The notes under the pieces: generated by a model
The model's database searches: none
What the model saw: the letters and a program-made list of their open reading frames with translations, nothing else
Told to the model about the DNA's origin: nothing
Translations under genes and position numbers: made by a program
Part shown: in pieces, positions 1 to 11,227 of the stretch
Position numbering within the stretch: position 1 is the first letter of the stretch
How the letters are laid out: every line of letters begins with the position of its first letter
From: Rhizophagus sp. LPA8_4_AMF
Taxonomy: Eukaryota > Glomeromycota > Glomeromycetes > Glomerales > Glomeraceae
Length of the DNA stretch: 24,074 nucleotides
Reading direction: 5' to 3'
Assembly: GCA_021464525.1 (NCBI GenBank)
Contig: JADRCO010000969.1
Coordinates: 1 to 24,074, forward strand

Positions 1-50
1 GGGATAATCCAGATGTCATTTTGATATCATTCGGGTATCTGGTTGATCCC
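1..50. repeat. Imperfect inverted repeat (hairpin) at the window edge
   Basis: Bases 1-14 (GGGATAATCCAGAT) and 37-50 (ATCTGGTTGATCCC) are inverted copies with three mismatches around a 22-base loop. Such short hairpins often mark the end of a non-autonomous element, but the window cuts the left side, so no element can be defined. Confidence 0.5.
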
Positions 51-2729
51 TGATTTGTCATCATCTGACCGGTGAATATGATGATGTTATTCAATTTTTT
101 GAAAAATTTTCTACAAATTAACACACCCTTAAAATTTTATCAATAAATATTTTATATATTAAAGTTTAATTATATTTAATTTTATTAAAATTGAATTATT
201 ATTGGTTAATGTTTATATATAATAACTTTTTAGTTTAGCATGATTTATATATTTTTTTAATATAAATATTTGTCGGATTTGAAATCTTACATAATAATTG
301 TATCTCAAACTTTTCATGCTATTAAATATTAACTCAACATGCTTATATCTAAAATTTTATTAAAATTGGATGTAAAATGAAAGACTTTAATATGTAGTGT
401 CCAAAAAAAAACTATAATAAATACAATCCTTATAGTAAAATGGCAAATAATGAGTTATAAACGTAAGCTACATGTATAATTTTATATTCATTTAAAAGAG
501 GAGAGTGAGACCTATCTAATAAGCTAAAAATCGCATGAATCCAATAATTGGTTGACAAATAAATACGTTCAACACATTTATTTCCCTTTTTTGAGTTTGA
601 TTATTATTATTTTCTCATGTAGTGATCCAACCTGAATGATTTTTAATTCTAAAGTTAGAGTGTGATGTGTCTTTTAAAAAAAATACAAAATTATTTGTTT
701 AATATATACACATACTGAGAAAGCAACGCCATATCACTAAATATTGAATTTATTATAAAATTTCTTACTGACAAGTACTGTAGTTTATTAATAGAACCCT
801 ATGTTTCATTTCAAGTTAATAAAGTATTCATCTACTGTAAAAGTAATAAAATAACAGATTAGTTTTTTGAAAGGTGAAAATATATAATAATTTATTTTAA
901 AAAAAAAGTGCTTAAAAATCTGTTTTTTAAAAAAAATTACTAAATAAATATATTAAGAATAAACATTTTTAAGAAATTTCTTTTAAAATTTCAATAAGTA
1001 TATAATATGATAAAGACTTAAGTAATAAACAAACCTTCAAATCTGTCTGTTTTCTTTTATTGCAAATAGATCTAGATTTTTCTTTTTTCTCCAGCTTATT
1101 GCGACTTAAAAGAAAAGCATATATATATAAATATATGTTAATTTCGCATTTGTATTTTCTACTCCAACTTCTGGATTACTCCTCTAATATCCAGATTACT
1201 TTGTAAGGCGTTTAAAAAGAACCTGAAGAATTTAGTTTTGCTCATGGCATTCGCTATTAAAATTTCTGTGGTACAATTAAAATAAAATAGTACAGTTATC
1301 ACATGTCTATACTTTTGTGTTACATTTTGATATTTAGCCAATAAAAATGCGTATTCATATATATTATTCAAAATTGTTCGAAAATATGATATCGTATTTA
1401 TAATTTATTTAGTTTAACCACTTTTACCTTTATACTCTGAAGGGTGGAAATCAGAATTTCTTAAAGAAAAAAAAGCTTACAAAATCATAAATATTTTTTT
1501 AAATTTCTTTGAAATGGAAATAAATGCAATTATGGTAAGCCATCAAAAAACCATGTGACCATATATAGAAATGAGACAATGAGTTCTTGTTTTAGGCCTA
1601 AATGAACCCTTTTTTTATCATCATTGCCTTTACACGAATCAAATTTTTAAATGAGTCATCATGCATCTTTTGATTATTTTTTTATTAGTCAAGTTTTTTT
1701 CTTTCAGTAACAGATCAGGATTTGAATCCGGAATTTCAAATCAAAAAAGGGCCCATTCATCATTAGAACTCGATAAATAACAATCGGTACTACAGACTAA
1801 TCCATCGTTACTAACTTAAATAGTACAAATTTTTTTGATGAATAATTTATTTTTCAAATCATACGATTTTTTTAAAAAAAAGAGGGATCCATAATGCACT
1901 TTTTTTTTTCTTTGTTGATTTATAATGAAAAGTTTATTTGTAAATAAATAAGCTCTTATCCAAAACTTTAATCAGAAAGGTTAATGACATTCGTAACACC
2001 ATTTTTTATCTGTATATCTGGTTTTTTACGCACAGTCCCTTTATGATTTTTATAATTTAGCCGAATATATTTATCTATTACCATAGGGGACCAAGTAATA
2101 AAGACAATATTAAATATTTTTTTCTTTTAAAAATAATCACGCAACACATTTTTATTTTTGACCTTGGTCACGACTCATGACAAAGATGCATTTTATTGTA
2201 ACGCATTGTTAAAGTTTTGCTTTATGCTCAAATCGTTTCATACGGTTGCCAAATGATTTCTTATAAAGATTCCTAGGGAAATTTCAAAAAATTTCAAAAA
2301 TTAAAATATGCACATTTATACAAAAATTCACTTTTATCTCAAAACTGCAAAATTTCTTTTCCTCAAACAATGACACTTTTTAAAAAGAAAAAACAATCTA
2401 TCAAATAATCAAAATATCTTTATTCACAAAAAATTTTATTCAAACTGTTCCTACATCAATAGAAAAAAAAAATAAAAATTATGAAAACAAAAACCACATT
2501 CTGTTCAAATTTCTTTTTCTACACCTGTTATGATATTTTTTCATAATATGACTCAAAATAGTCTTGATTTTGGACCCTTATCACAAATGTTGACAATAAC
2601 GAGCAAACTATTTCAAAATTTTTTAAACATCTTCCCTAATATAACAATTACAAATTAATAAATTTCATATTGAATTGTCACCAATTTTAAACATTCATGA
2701 AAAAATAGAATTGCTTTTTCATAAATACT
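51..2729. other. AT-rich non-coding stretch
   Basis: I find no convincing gene on either strand. Open frames are short and poor in codon-like composition. A local palindrome lies at 1719-1742: GATTTGAA and TTCAAATC flank a TCCGGAAT centre, and a related GATTTCAAATTCCGGAT occurs at 7585-7601. Otherwise I see homopolymer A/T runs and simple AT sequence only. Confidence 0.5.
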
Positions 2730-2822
2730 TTTTATTGAACCATTTAATTTAATGGTTTTCTTTTTATTAAATTCTTTTATTGAACCATTAATTTAATTAA
2801 TGATTTTTCTTTTAATTAAATG
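2730..2822. repeat. Two-copy tandem repeat, 45-48 bp unit
   Basis: Both units begin TTTTATTGAACCATT, at 2730 and 2775. Each continues with a TTAATTTAATKR-like stretch, then a T-run and ATTAAAT. The copies differ by a few substitutions and small indels. Local tandem duplication in AT-rich DNA; no coding potential. Confidence 0.7.
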
Positions 2823-3060
2823 ATCTTTTTTCGCTTATTTAAACAAAAATATATAATTACATACTTTCCTTCCTTTAATTTTGCGTATACGCTTGTTTCA
2901 TTGATACTCATATGAAAGCAAAAAAAAAATCGTTAATTTATGGATCAAAAATAACACGTTATTGAAGACTTGAAATACTTTATGATGTGTTTGATCACAA
3001 TATATATACAAATGTATGCGATACAAAGAAAAACCTTCTGCTACCTTTTCATAATCATAA

Positions 3061-3344
3061 AGGTCACAACTAGGAAAACACGAAATGAAAATATGTCAAG
3101 GGGAGAGTACTTACTTAATGCCATTCACGAAAGAATGGAATTCTTATTATTACGATGTGATATTCTCATCTCGAGTAAATAGTTCTTTCCTTTTAAATAT
3201 GAAAGAGTTCAAAGTCTAAATAAGACATATAGATTAAAAATACAAGAGAATGGTTTACTTGGATGGGTTTATAAATTTGGAGAATTAAAATCATTTGAAA
3301 ATTTTATCAAGAAATTGAAGACGAAGTTATTAGCGATCCCATAA
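3061..3344 (+). pseudogene. Frameshifted relic of an unknown protein-coding gene
   Basis: Two adjacent frames have protein-like composition. Frame one is open at 3061-3219 and encodes segments such as YLMPFTKEWNSYYYDVIF. Frame two is open to 3344 from about 3222 and contains ENGLLGWVYKFGELKSFENF and a lysine-rich tail ending in TAA at 3342-3344. They are separated by a stop and a frameshift near 3219-3228. A third frame in the same area (2970-3182) is probably a shadow. No family recognised. Residue choice (aromatic, charged, few low-complexity runs) argues for former coding rather than chance. Could also be two exons of a live gene, but I see no splice sites at the junction. Confidence 0.45.
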
Positions 3345-4530
3345 AAAATTTTTGGGAAAAACCCCGATAAATGAGTTTTTATTCTGAAAAAACTCTTGAC
3401 ATATTAAAAATTTTTATAGTGCGAAAATTGTCACTTCAGTTTATGGTTAAATCTTTTGATTTTTTTAATTTTTGTTTATTCATTCATGACTTAAAAAATT
3501 TAATAATCTATGCATGTTAGATTAAAAACTTGACAATTTTTGAATTATATTGTCAAAATTTTGAATAATAAAAAAAATGATCTATACTTAGGAAAAAAGT
3601 ATTTTGCTTTTTTCTAATATTATAATTTTTTCGTTCTTGGTAAATGATCCTCCTGAATTATAGGTTAATGATATGATCATAATAATGCAGGATAAAATAA
3701 TACTAATTCAGGCCAAAATCTAGTTTCGTTCTAGATATATTGTAATTACGAAAGAACGATAGGAAATATGCAATTTAATAGAATAATAAAAATCAAATAT
3801 GTGTAATGTTATTTTTGATTATATTTTTTTTTGTTTTTTAATTTATGGAATCAATGGACAATGGTATAACACGTGTGAAACATGCCAAGAAATATTTACT
3901 CCCACACACAAAAAAAAGTGTCATGAAGAATTTCAAAATGACAATTCATTGATATTATAAATTTGGAAACTCAATGCATATTGGTGTTTTTTTAGTTTTG
4001 GTCATTTGTTATCTTTTGTTGCTTAAATTATGCCCCCTTTTTTTAAAAAAAAGGGTATATGGAATTGTTAATACGAATAATTTTGGGGTAAAAAAAAACA
4101 TGTATTGATTTTTATCTAGTTCAAAAATGACAATTCATTGATAATTTGTCAAATGCATATTGGCATTTTTCAGAATGGTCAATCGTCATCTTTTTGTTAT
4201 TTTTTAAACAATATAACAATTTTAGGAAATCACGATCATTTACGTTAATTTTATAGTGTCATCATACAGATCGACATACAATTAATGAACTTATATGTAC
4301 TGTATGTACTGTAGAACATGCATTAGTATAATATCGTACTTCAATCAATCTCAAAATAGTTTATTGCTCTACCATAAAGAAATTAAATATTATTTAAAAT
4401 ATATAAATATATATAATATTTTTTTTTTATATACATATAATTTTTTTTGATTTATTTTTATTTGTTTAAAACAAGCCCAAAAAATTGAAAGGTTGACGAC
4501 ATTTTATTCTAAGAATTAATAAAGAGATAA
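3345..4530. other. AT-rich intergenic stretch with repeats
   Basis: No gene seen. It holds one copy of a short dispersed repeat at 3477-3507 (TATTCATTCATGACTT followed by an A-run and TTTAATAAT; relatives at 17060 and 17150), the direct repeat at 3930-4203 listed separately, and homopolymer runs. Confidence 0.45.
3930..4203. repeat. Diverged direct repeat, two copies about 188 bp apart
   Basis: Copy one is about 3930-4022 and copy two about 4118-4203. Both share TCAAAATGACAATTCATTGAT-like starts, then ATGCATATTGG, then GGTCA followed by TGTTATC or CGTCATC and TTTTGTT. Substitutions and a short deletion in copy two indicate age. No terminal inverted repeats or coding content seen. Confidence 0.6.
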
Positions 4531-4749
4531 ATGAAAAAAATTATTTTAATATTTAATTTTGAAAATTTTAAACACTGTTCTGATCTCTCGATGGTCATGA
4601 TCTTAGACAAATTATTAGACCAATTACCAACTCCAACGGAACGACTTTCATACAAACAAAAGTTGACGCCTCATTATGCAACTATGGCAGAAAAGACTTA
4701 TGACATTCTTGAATTCTTTTCAGAACATATTGCGAATGAAGAAGCTTGA
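4531..4749 (+). CDS. Small hypothetical protein or last exon, 72 codons
   Basis: Open frame from ATG 4531 to TGA 4747-4749. The first ~22 codons are AT-simple; from about residue 23 the sequence becomes protein-like (VMILDKLLDQLPTPTERLSY, then a predicted acidic helix ending HIANEEA). This contrast suggests that only the second half is coding. An acceptor-like CTTAG sits at 4602-4606, so the true unit may be a final exon beginning about 4607. No family recognised, no signal peptide and no confident upstream exon. It could equally be a gene fragment. Confidence 0.4.
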   Translation: MKKIILIFNFENFKHCSDLSMVMILDKLLDQLPTPTERLSYKQKLTPHYATMAEKTYDILEFFSEHIANEEA

Positions 4750-5500
4750 CCTTATTAGACACACACAAAAAAGTGTTTGGATCACGGGTTGAGATTGATT
4801 TTCAAATTTCAATGATATCCATTATTAAGTGACGTGGTAGCAAATAAGGCTGCCAAGTTAAAAAAATTTATTCTATTGATCCTGGTTTGGTTGAGTGTTC
4901 TTCCTTGCCCTTTTTGTCATAAGCCCTTTTTGTCGTAAACTCAAACTTCAGATTTTATGTAAATTATATATGGTTTAAATTAGATTATAAAAAGTATAGA
5001 ATAAATAAATAAGAAAAGAATAAAATATATTTACATATTATTTTCCTCTCCCTCACTCTCATTCTTTCCTTTCCCTCGTCCTTTAACTCTCCCTAGTCCT
5101 TTCCATTTTCCTCATCTTTTCCTTTCCCTTTCCTCGTCATTTCTACAGAATTGTCAAATTCAGTGCAGATAATAGTCATAGATTATACCCCTTATTATAT
5201 ATTACATAGTTTTAAATTTCTTTACCCTTGACCTTAAATTATTACGAGTTATCACTGGAAATTTTGAACTTTAATTTTTTTTTTTGTCCAAAGTTAAATT
5301 TCATTTGTAAAAAAAAGAAATAACTTAGAAATAAATACAAATAATCAAATTTAAAAAAGAAAATTTACTCGGTTTGTAGAATCACACATTTTACAACCAA
5401 ATTATATCAAAATGTGTTATCGAACGTATATCGAAATAAAAATTAGACAAAATAAACTAAATAACTTACATGTATAAATAATGATAGTAACCATTATCTT
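4750..5500. other. Intergenic stretch with short repeats and a pyrimidine tract
   Basis: No gene seen. It contains a perfect-but-one 16-bp tandem duplication at 4907-4922 and 4923-4938 (GCCCTTTTTGTCRTAA) and the polypyrimidine tract at 5039-5152. Confidence 0.5.
5039..5152 (+). repeat. Polypyrimidine tract (CCTTTCC/CTCGTCC-rich)
   Basis: About 114 bases that are nearly all C/T on the plus strand, with recurring TTTCCCTCGTCCTTT-like words. A mirror polypurine tract of related composition lies at 23539-23606. Near-pure purine/pyrimidine strands can adopt triplex structure; nothing here shows function. Confidence 0.6.
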
Positions 5501-5512
5501 CCTAATATCATA

Positions 5513-7110
5513 TAGTTCAAGCGTGATTCAATTAGGCCTTATGATGCTTGACAATCTTTTAAAGAGCGAGATATTTGCCATATTTAGCTCATCCTTCTTA
5601 CACCAATCAGAACTGCATTTCAAATTAAAAGGATATAATTAAAAAAAGGTTATATATTCAAAAGATTCGTCAACAAAATTAGTTAACTTACTAAAAAAGA
5701 TCTTCCCTTACAATCGCAAGAAATTTAGACTTCCGAGGTTAGCGCTAGAAGAACAATAATCGCGTGATATACATAGATCATGCGAAAATTATTATTTCAG
5801 TAGAATGTAAAGTATATCATAATTAGTTGATTATAAAATAATTAATTATAAGTTACCAAAATCATCAACGGACACAAATTAAAGAACGCTTATCAACCTG
5901 CAAGAGTTATGGAGCCACTCCTGATCCATAAAGACCTTTGCCAATATATTTGATAAGTTGTAAGAATTCAATTTCCCTTGAAAAGTATATGCTTTCTCTT
6001 AATCAGATCATCTGATTTAATCCCGTTTGCCAGGTATTTCCTATCAAATATTTTTAACAGTGATCACGTTAATACAACTTTCTTTATCTTCATACGTATA
6101 TACTACAAGCACTCCTTAAAATAACCCGCCTACTACTTACTTTAAATAAGTCATATTAAAATACGATTATTATATTCAGGCGTTGGTTTTCAGTTAGATC
6201 CCACTGACAAAGAATGAGTTTCAAGATTAAAGAAAAACATAGTATTTTTGTTGACATAACCATTGTGCGTGTAGCATAACTACAAAGTGTCCTTTTATTG
6301 GTTAAATTATTTGTTAAAAAGAATTTTGGCAAGAAAAAAAATAAACGAAATAAAATGAAATGAAATTTGAGGAATTCGTGAGAATATGAAACAAAAAAAT
6401 TCTGATAACCTTCATCAATTCCCACATTAAGATTTGGGTTAACCAGATGTTTTTATTCCAAAATAATCAACTAGCTTCATGCAATCGCAAGAATTTTAGC
6501 CTTTTGAGGTTAGCACTATTGCACGAAAAACGACCAAAATCATGTAATACAATCATGTAAATCATGTGAACATATGCTTTACACGTATATAAGCGTTATT
6601 GATAAATATCGTCAAATCATCTAATTAAATCAGAAAAACAGAAAAACTTTAAGGAATATTGAATCTAATAATTAAAGATCATATTTGGTATTTGGTTAAT
6701 TTTTCTCTAAATAAATTTAACAAATTCATAATACACAATCAATTCACAATCAATCCTGATATCATATCAGTATTATAATCAACTCGTCTCACATTTACAT
6801 TTGAATTACATATGATTTTATTTTATTTGATAAATTAAGAAAACATATATTGTTATATTCAGGCGTGAATTCAGTTGATCTCTCGAAAGAAGATTGAGAT
6901 CTCGGCTGTGCTTCAAGGTTTAAATAATTATGAAATGATTTATTAATATAATATTTATACGCGTAATATAAATCAGAAAGTTTCTATTTTGCTAAATAGT
7001 GAATCCTTTCGCAAAGAAAAAATATCTAAAAAAATTCCTGATCCACGTCAAAATGATCATAATATCAAAATAATCAATGTGAATCAGAATGTAATTTCAA
7101 ACTCTAAGAA
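5513..7110. repeat. Old tandem duplication, units of about 0.66-0.77 kb
   Basis: Landmarks recur in the same order. CAATCGCAAGAA with GAGGTTAGC downstream is at 5713 and 6483. TATTCAGGCGT followed by TTCAGTT-GATC is at 6173 and 6856, with a weaker match at 5513. A segment resembling CATACAAAGTGTC / AATCAGAAAGTTTC follows, then AAAAAAATTC-TGAT, then CAAAATAATCAA at 6460 and 7064. Divergence is high with many indels, so borders are approximate. No long open frame or terminal repeats identify an element type. Confidence 0.5.
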
Positions 7111-8260
7111 AAATTCGAACGTGTAGTAAAATTTTTATAAAATAACTTTTCAACGGTATTAAATTATATACTGCGATGATCGTTTGTTCCCCATATTTGA
7201 TATAATATTAATATTAATAAAAAGAAATATTTAACGAAAAGAGGCATTTTTTTTATATATACAGCATATAATGTAATTCTCCAATTTAAAAGAGGATTCA
7301 AAATAATAATAATTTAATTAAATCAAGTATAATAGTCAACCTGTAATTGGGTATATATTGTATATAAAGATGAGTTTTGAAGCTAGATGAGACATTATCA
7401 AAGTTCATCATGGCGGGGTGTGGTAGAAAATGATCGCCATAAATTTTACGCAGCCGAATTTTAATACATAACCGGTTAATTTCATGAAAAATGGGTTAAG
7501 CCCGGTTTATCAAACCGAATTTGGTAATCCCTGAAGGCTTGTGAGAACAAAACAACAAAAGCAACAAAAACATTTGCATAAAAAAATCCTGGATTTCAAA
7601 TTCCGGATGTGCATCGCCTTTTCCGCCCATCGATATTAAACAAAAATGAAAAATAAACATAAACAATAAATAATTTAGCCCCTTTCTTCACCCTCATAAA
7701 GTAAACAACAAACAACTTTTTAACAAGATAATAAACCTGTAATTGGCTTTTCTTTTTATTTTATACAATTTTTATATATTTACATTATGAAAAATTTATA
7801 TATATACATAATAAATACAGAGTATAGACGCGAAGATAATAAATGTTGTATCATTTTAGAACCAATTAAATAAATTTTTTTATTACACCCATATTATTTT
7901 ATGAAAAGGATATTAATTATACTCTCTTTTGTCATGTCATTAAAACATGCGGCATGTTAATTATTTACGAATTTTATTTTTTTTTTAAAAAAAAAATAAC
8001 TTGTAATTTTATGATCTGGAAGATTGTTATTTCATTATCTCATACGTGCAGCAGAATTCTTAACCAATTCTAATCGTGTAACAAGCCTTTCGTAATAATG
8101 AAATGAATCTCCTATCCAATCAAAATTCTCGTATTAAAAATTAAAAAATTCCAAAATTTTCGAATTTTTTTAACGGCATATTAATCGAAATCCCCGTAAA
8201 GTCTTAAGCGATCGAAAAATTAGTAAAGGCCTAAGAATAATTGTTCAAACGCACTTAAAT
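7111..8260. other. AT-rich intergenic stretch
   Basis: No gene supported. A small perfect hairpin, CGGTTT-ATC-AAACCG, lies at 7503-7517 within a slightly more GC-rich patch (7390-7640). The rest is AT-simple sequence. Confidence 0.45.
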
Positions 8261-8656
8261 TTAGTCAAAATATCCACGAAAAGAAAATATTGTATTGCCA
8301 TGAACTGATTTCATATATTTCAAACGAGAATAATTTTTTATCAAAAAATTATTTATGAAGATATAACATTGATTAAGCCAAATTTGTACATAGTTTTTGA
8401 GGTGATTTTCATTAAACACTGTCCCTCTTTTCCTTTTTTTGTAAATTATAAAGGAATCTATTTCTTTTGTTCTGATAAAAGGAGCAAGTTCTTCTGTAGA
8501 GATTGCTGAAGGAACATCATCATTGTAGATTCCGTTGCGATTTCCATGAGAGACTAATGAAAAACCTTTCAGGACGAAGAACAGATAAAAATAATGCTCA
8601 AAAATATTATTAAAACGATGATGACTGGATATTACAGCATAATATATGGCATCATT
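8261..8656 (-). CDS. Start-less 131-codon open frame: probable exon or truncated gene
   Basis: Reading the minus strand from 8656, 131 codons are free of stops until TAA at 8261-8263; the frame is bounded upstream by TGA at 8657-8659. There is no ATG in the first ~115 codons, so this is not a simple single-exon gene. The middle portion looks like real protein (segments DDVPSAISTEELAPFIRTKE and a basic KKRKRGTVFNENHLKNY). In DNA of this composition I estimate roughly a 9% stop chance per codon, so a 131-codon run is unlikely by chance. An acceptor-like TATCCAG ends about 8626, which could begin an exon there. No family recognised. It may be the last exon of a gene whose upstream exons I cannot place between 8.66 and 9.3 kb, or a 5'-truncated copy. 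Confidence 0.5.
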   Translation of the reverse strand, partial: NDAIYYAVISSHHRFNNIFEHYFYLFFVLKGFSLVSHGNRNGIYNDDVPSAISTEELAPFIRTKEIDSFIIYKKRKRGTVFNENHLKNYVQIWLNQCYIFINNFLIKNYSRLKYMKSVHGNTIFSFRGYFD

Positions 8657-9307
8657 TCATCGGCATTTCACTTCGATTGCGATCGATGTACTACTGTAAG
8701 GGTCTGATAAAACACCTTTTTATTTCAAAACAAGTTAAACATTGACACCTTAAGTGAACTTGTGAAATCAATATAAAAAATTTGATATTTTAAAATAAAT
8801 TACTAAATTAATGATCATGTAACGTTGATCAAAATTTTTTTTTAAGCCCCTTCATTTCACGGAAAAACAGCTTCATATATTAAATATTACACTTTTTTTT
8901 TAATTAATGAAAAGGAACCTTTCTATGTATTTATACTTATATATACCTTTAAAATCTTCAGATTTATTTTTATTAAGTTCAAAAAATAATAATGAACGCG
9001 ATTCGTTATTTACTTTTTCTTTTATTTTTTTTTTGTGTTCACGTTTTTTTTTTGACGATCATCGAAAATGGTAATTTCGAATTTTAAATGAAATACGTTT
9101 TAAGAATAATTCAAGATTGAAGTTGATACTTGTTGTTTTTGTGTTTACTAAATTTCTTGTCATTTACTTGGAAACTCAAAACTAATCAAAACTAGATTCT
9201 CGATAATTTTATAATAAATATGAGGTCAAATCTATAAACTTTTTTTTAAACCATTTTTTAATTCACTTTTTTTTTTATTTTGATCCTTTTATTTTTCTGC
9301 AAAAGAA

Positions 9308-10051
9308 ATGATATTCGATAAAAGAGTAATGCATATTCATTAAATATAATAATAATAATTATTATTTTAAACAGAAATTTAATTAATTTATTTTTTTATG
9401 TTTTTTATAGAGTGATCTGCTTATAACCTATTATATGGAACAGTTTAAAGGTTTTCGTGATCGGTATTCAAGGGTTAGTAGATTTGTTCCAAATTATACA
9501 GGAAGCCAAATATGTTGTCGGTAAGTTTATGTAAATATTTTTTTTTTTTCCTTTTTTTTTAATATAAGAATGATAACTCATTTTCAATTTTAGATGGAAA
9601 AATTATCTTGATCCGCGTTGTAAGTAAAATCAACGAAAGTTCGAAAAATAATCGTTAAATCATGTTGATCGTCATTATAAGAAGAATCGATAATTTTGAT
9701 AATTAAATTGATTTCATTTATTTATTTTTAATAGTATGTAAAAGTCCTTTGACAGATAAAGAAAAAGATTTTATCGTTAGTCGAGCTCATGTATATAAAG
9801 CATCTGACACTATACTTTGGAAACGTATAATCCATGATTTAGAAAAAGAATTCGGTAGGACACATTCTGAGAATAAGGTTAGGAATTTTTGGCATCCTAA
9901 TAAAAGATATTATATAAATAAATATGTTAAAATTGAACAAAATAAACAAGGGAAAGAAGCCTTAAAAAATAACGAAATTGAAAAGTTAACCGTATTGGAA
10001 CCTCGTATAGAACATAAATTTAGAGAAGCGTATAGAATGATACCTTATTAA
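9308..10051 (+). CDS. Myb-like (SANT) DNA-binding protein, four exons, 156 aa
   Basis: Exons 9308-9325, 9411-9520, 9594-9619 and 9735-10051 join into one 157-codon frame ending in TAA. Introns are 85, 73 and 115 nt with GTAATG, GTAAGT and GTAAGT donors and TAG acceptors. Two Myb/SANT-type repeats are visible. The first (about residues 3-50) ends in the recognition-helix signature TGSQICCRWKNYLDP, keeping W44 and with Y25 where a Trp is usual. The second (about 56-110) starts PLTDKEKDFI, with W80 in helix 2 and SENKVRNFW (W104) in helix 3. The tail to 156 is lysine/glutamate-rich. Family knowledge says such proteins bind DNA in the nucleus as transcription regulators; the targets are unknown. 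The 18-nt first exon (MIFDKR) is the least certain part, but it joins in phase and gives the FDKRSDLLITYY start typical of a Myb helix 1. No frameshift; likely intact. Confidence 0.85.
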
Positions 10052-10068
10052 TTAGATTAACTATTAGT

Positions 10069-10135
10069 AGAATTATTATTATTATTATCACCACCACTAC
10101 TACTACTACTACTATTATTATTATTATTATTATTA
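10069..10135 (+). repeat. Compound trinucleotide microsatellite in the Myb 3' flank
   Basis: A run of ATT units, then CACCACCACT and ACT units, then ATT units again, starting 18 bases after the Myb stop codon and so probably transcribed in its 3' UTR. Likely length-variable. Confidence 0.85.
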
Positions 10136-10136
10136 G

Positions 10137-10142
10137 AATAAA
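10137..10142 (+). terminator. Candidate polyadenylation signal AATAAA for the Myb gene
   Basis: AATAAA lies 86 bases after the stop codon, just past the microsatellite. Position is plausible, but the motif is common in DNA this AT-rich. Confidence 0.35.
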
Positions 10143-11227
10143 AAAAATTATTAGATTTTTTTTAAAATAAAAGCTGATCAATTGACTAAAAATACGCTAA
10201 TGCTTATGCAGAAAAGTCCATATATATAAATAAACCAATTGATACATTACTAAGAATTTAGTATTATATTGATATTTTAACTTCAATTATTTCATCAGCT
10301 TCTGCAGTTGGATCTCAATAACCAACTTCTAATATTTCCTATTTCACTGACTATTGCTTCTGTAGATAAAGACTTCATATAGACTTAGACGTAATTCTCT
10401 TTTCACGCATGCATGATAATAGCGCATACGTGCATATTTCAACTTATACATGCTTGATGAACAAAACATTATCTTATGTTATTAATTACTGCGATCATGT
10501 TTATTTAAAAAAAAATTCTCAGCCAATGTTTAGTTACAATGCATATTCAAACTTCTTAATCACACGAAATTTTCCAGAGTTCAGAAAAAAAATATTTTTT
10601 TTTTTTTTATTTTTTTTTGTCGAAATGTAATATGAATGATATGCTAGCTAACAAATGAATTAATATAATAGAAAACGAAAATTTTTTTCGTTATTCGTTA
10701 TTAAAATTTTAATAACTCGCGAAATTTTGTTGATTTTTCGACCTAAATTAAGTCGATTTTTTTAAAGTAAAATTGTTGTGAATCAAATTTAAGATCAATT
10801 ATATAATAAATAAATAATAAAGAATAAAAAAAAAAAAAAACTGCTGAAACACTATCTAAGTTATAAATTTTTTCTCGATAGGACCTTCTTAATCATCCGA
10901 ACCAATCCTTCCAACTCCCAGCTCGTATCGAAAAACGGGACTGACAGTGTGGTTTTACTTTCTTTAAATTCGGAAAGTAAAAATACCTTGGTCTTTTCGG
11001 AAAATTTCTTGAGAATATATATGTATATAGAGAACATCCAGTTCGAAAAAGTTTTCGAAAAAGCATTAATAAATATATTAAGAAAACTTATTTCACCCAA
11101 CTTATAAATAATAATTATATTATTATCTTATTTCTTTCTTACTTTTTTTTTTTTTAAAAAAAAAAAAAGATTTATATTAATATTAAAACAAATTGTTCTT
11201 ACAATTTAAAAAATACTTATCTAGCAG
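10143..11227. other. Intergenic stretch, one weak minus-strand open frame
   Basis: Mostly AT-simple. On the minus strand 11100-10861 is a 79-codon frame whose first codon is TTG and whose last third looks protein-like (VPFFDTSWELEGLVRMIKKV). Its first third is AT-simple and contains a tandem TTTTTCGAAAAC/TTTTTCGAAC. No family recognised; it may be a relic. A frame at 10409-10630 (+) ends in long T-runs and looks like noise. Confidence 0.35.

Noticed and set aside
1159..1371. 70-codon minus-strand open frame
   Set aside because: No motif, no splice or promoter context, and composition consistent with chance in AT-rich DNA.
6156..6425. 89-codon minus-strand open frame rich in Phe/Leu
   Set aside because: Lies within the old non-coding duplication, and the second copy does not preserve the frame.
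10409..10630. 73-codon plus-strand open frame
   Set aside because: Ends in poly-Phe from T-runs; no protein-like core.
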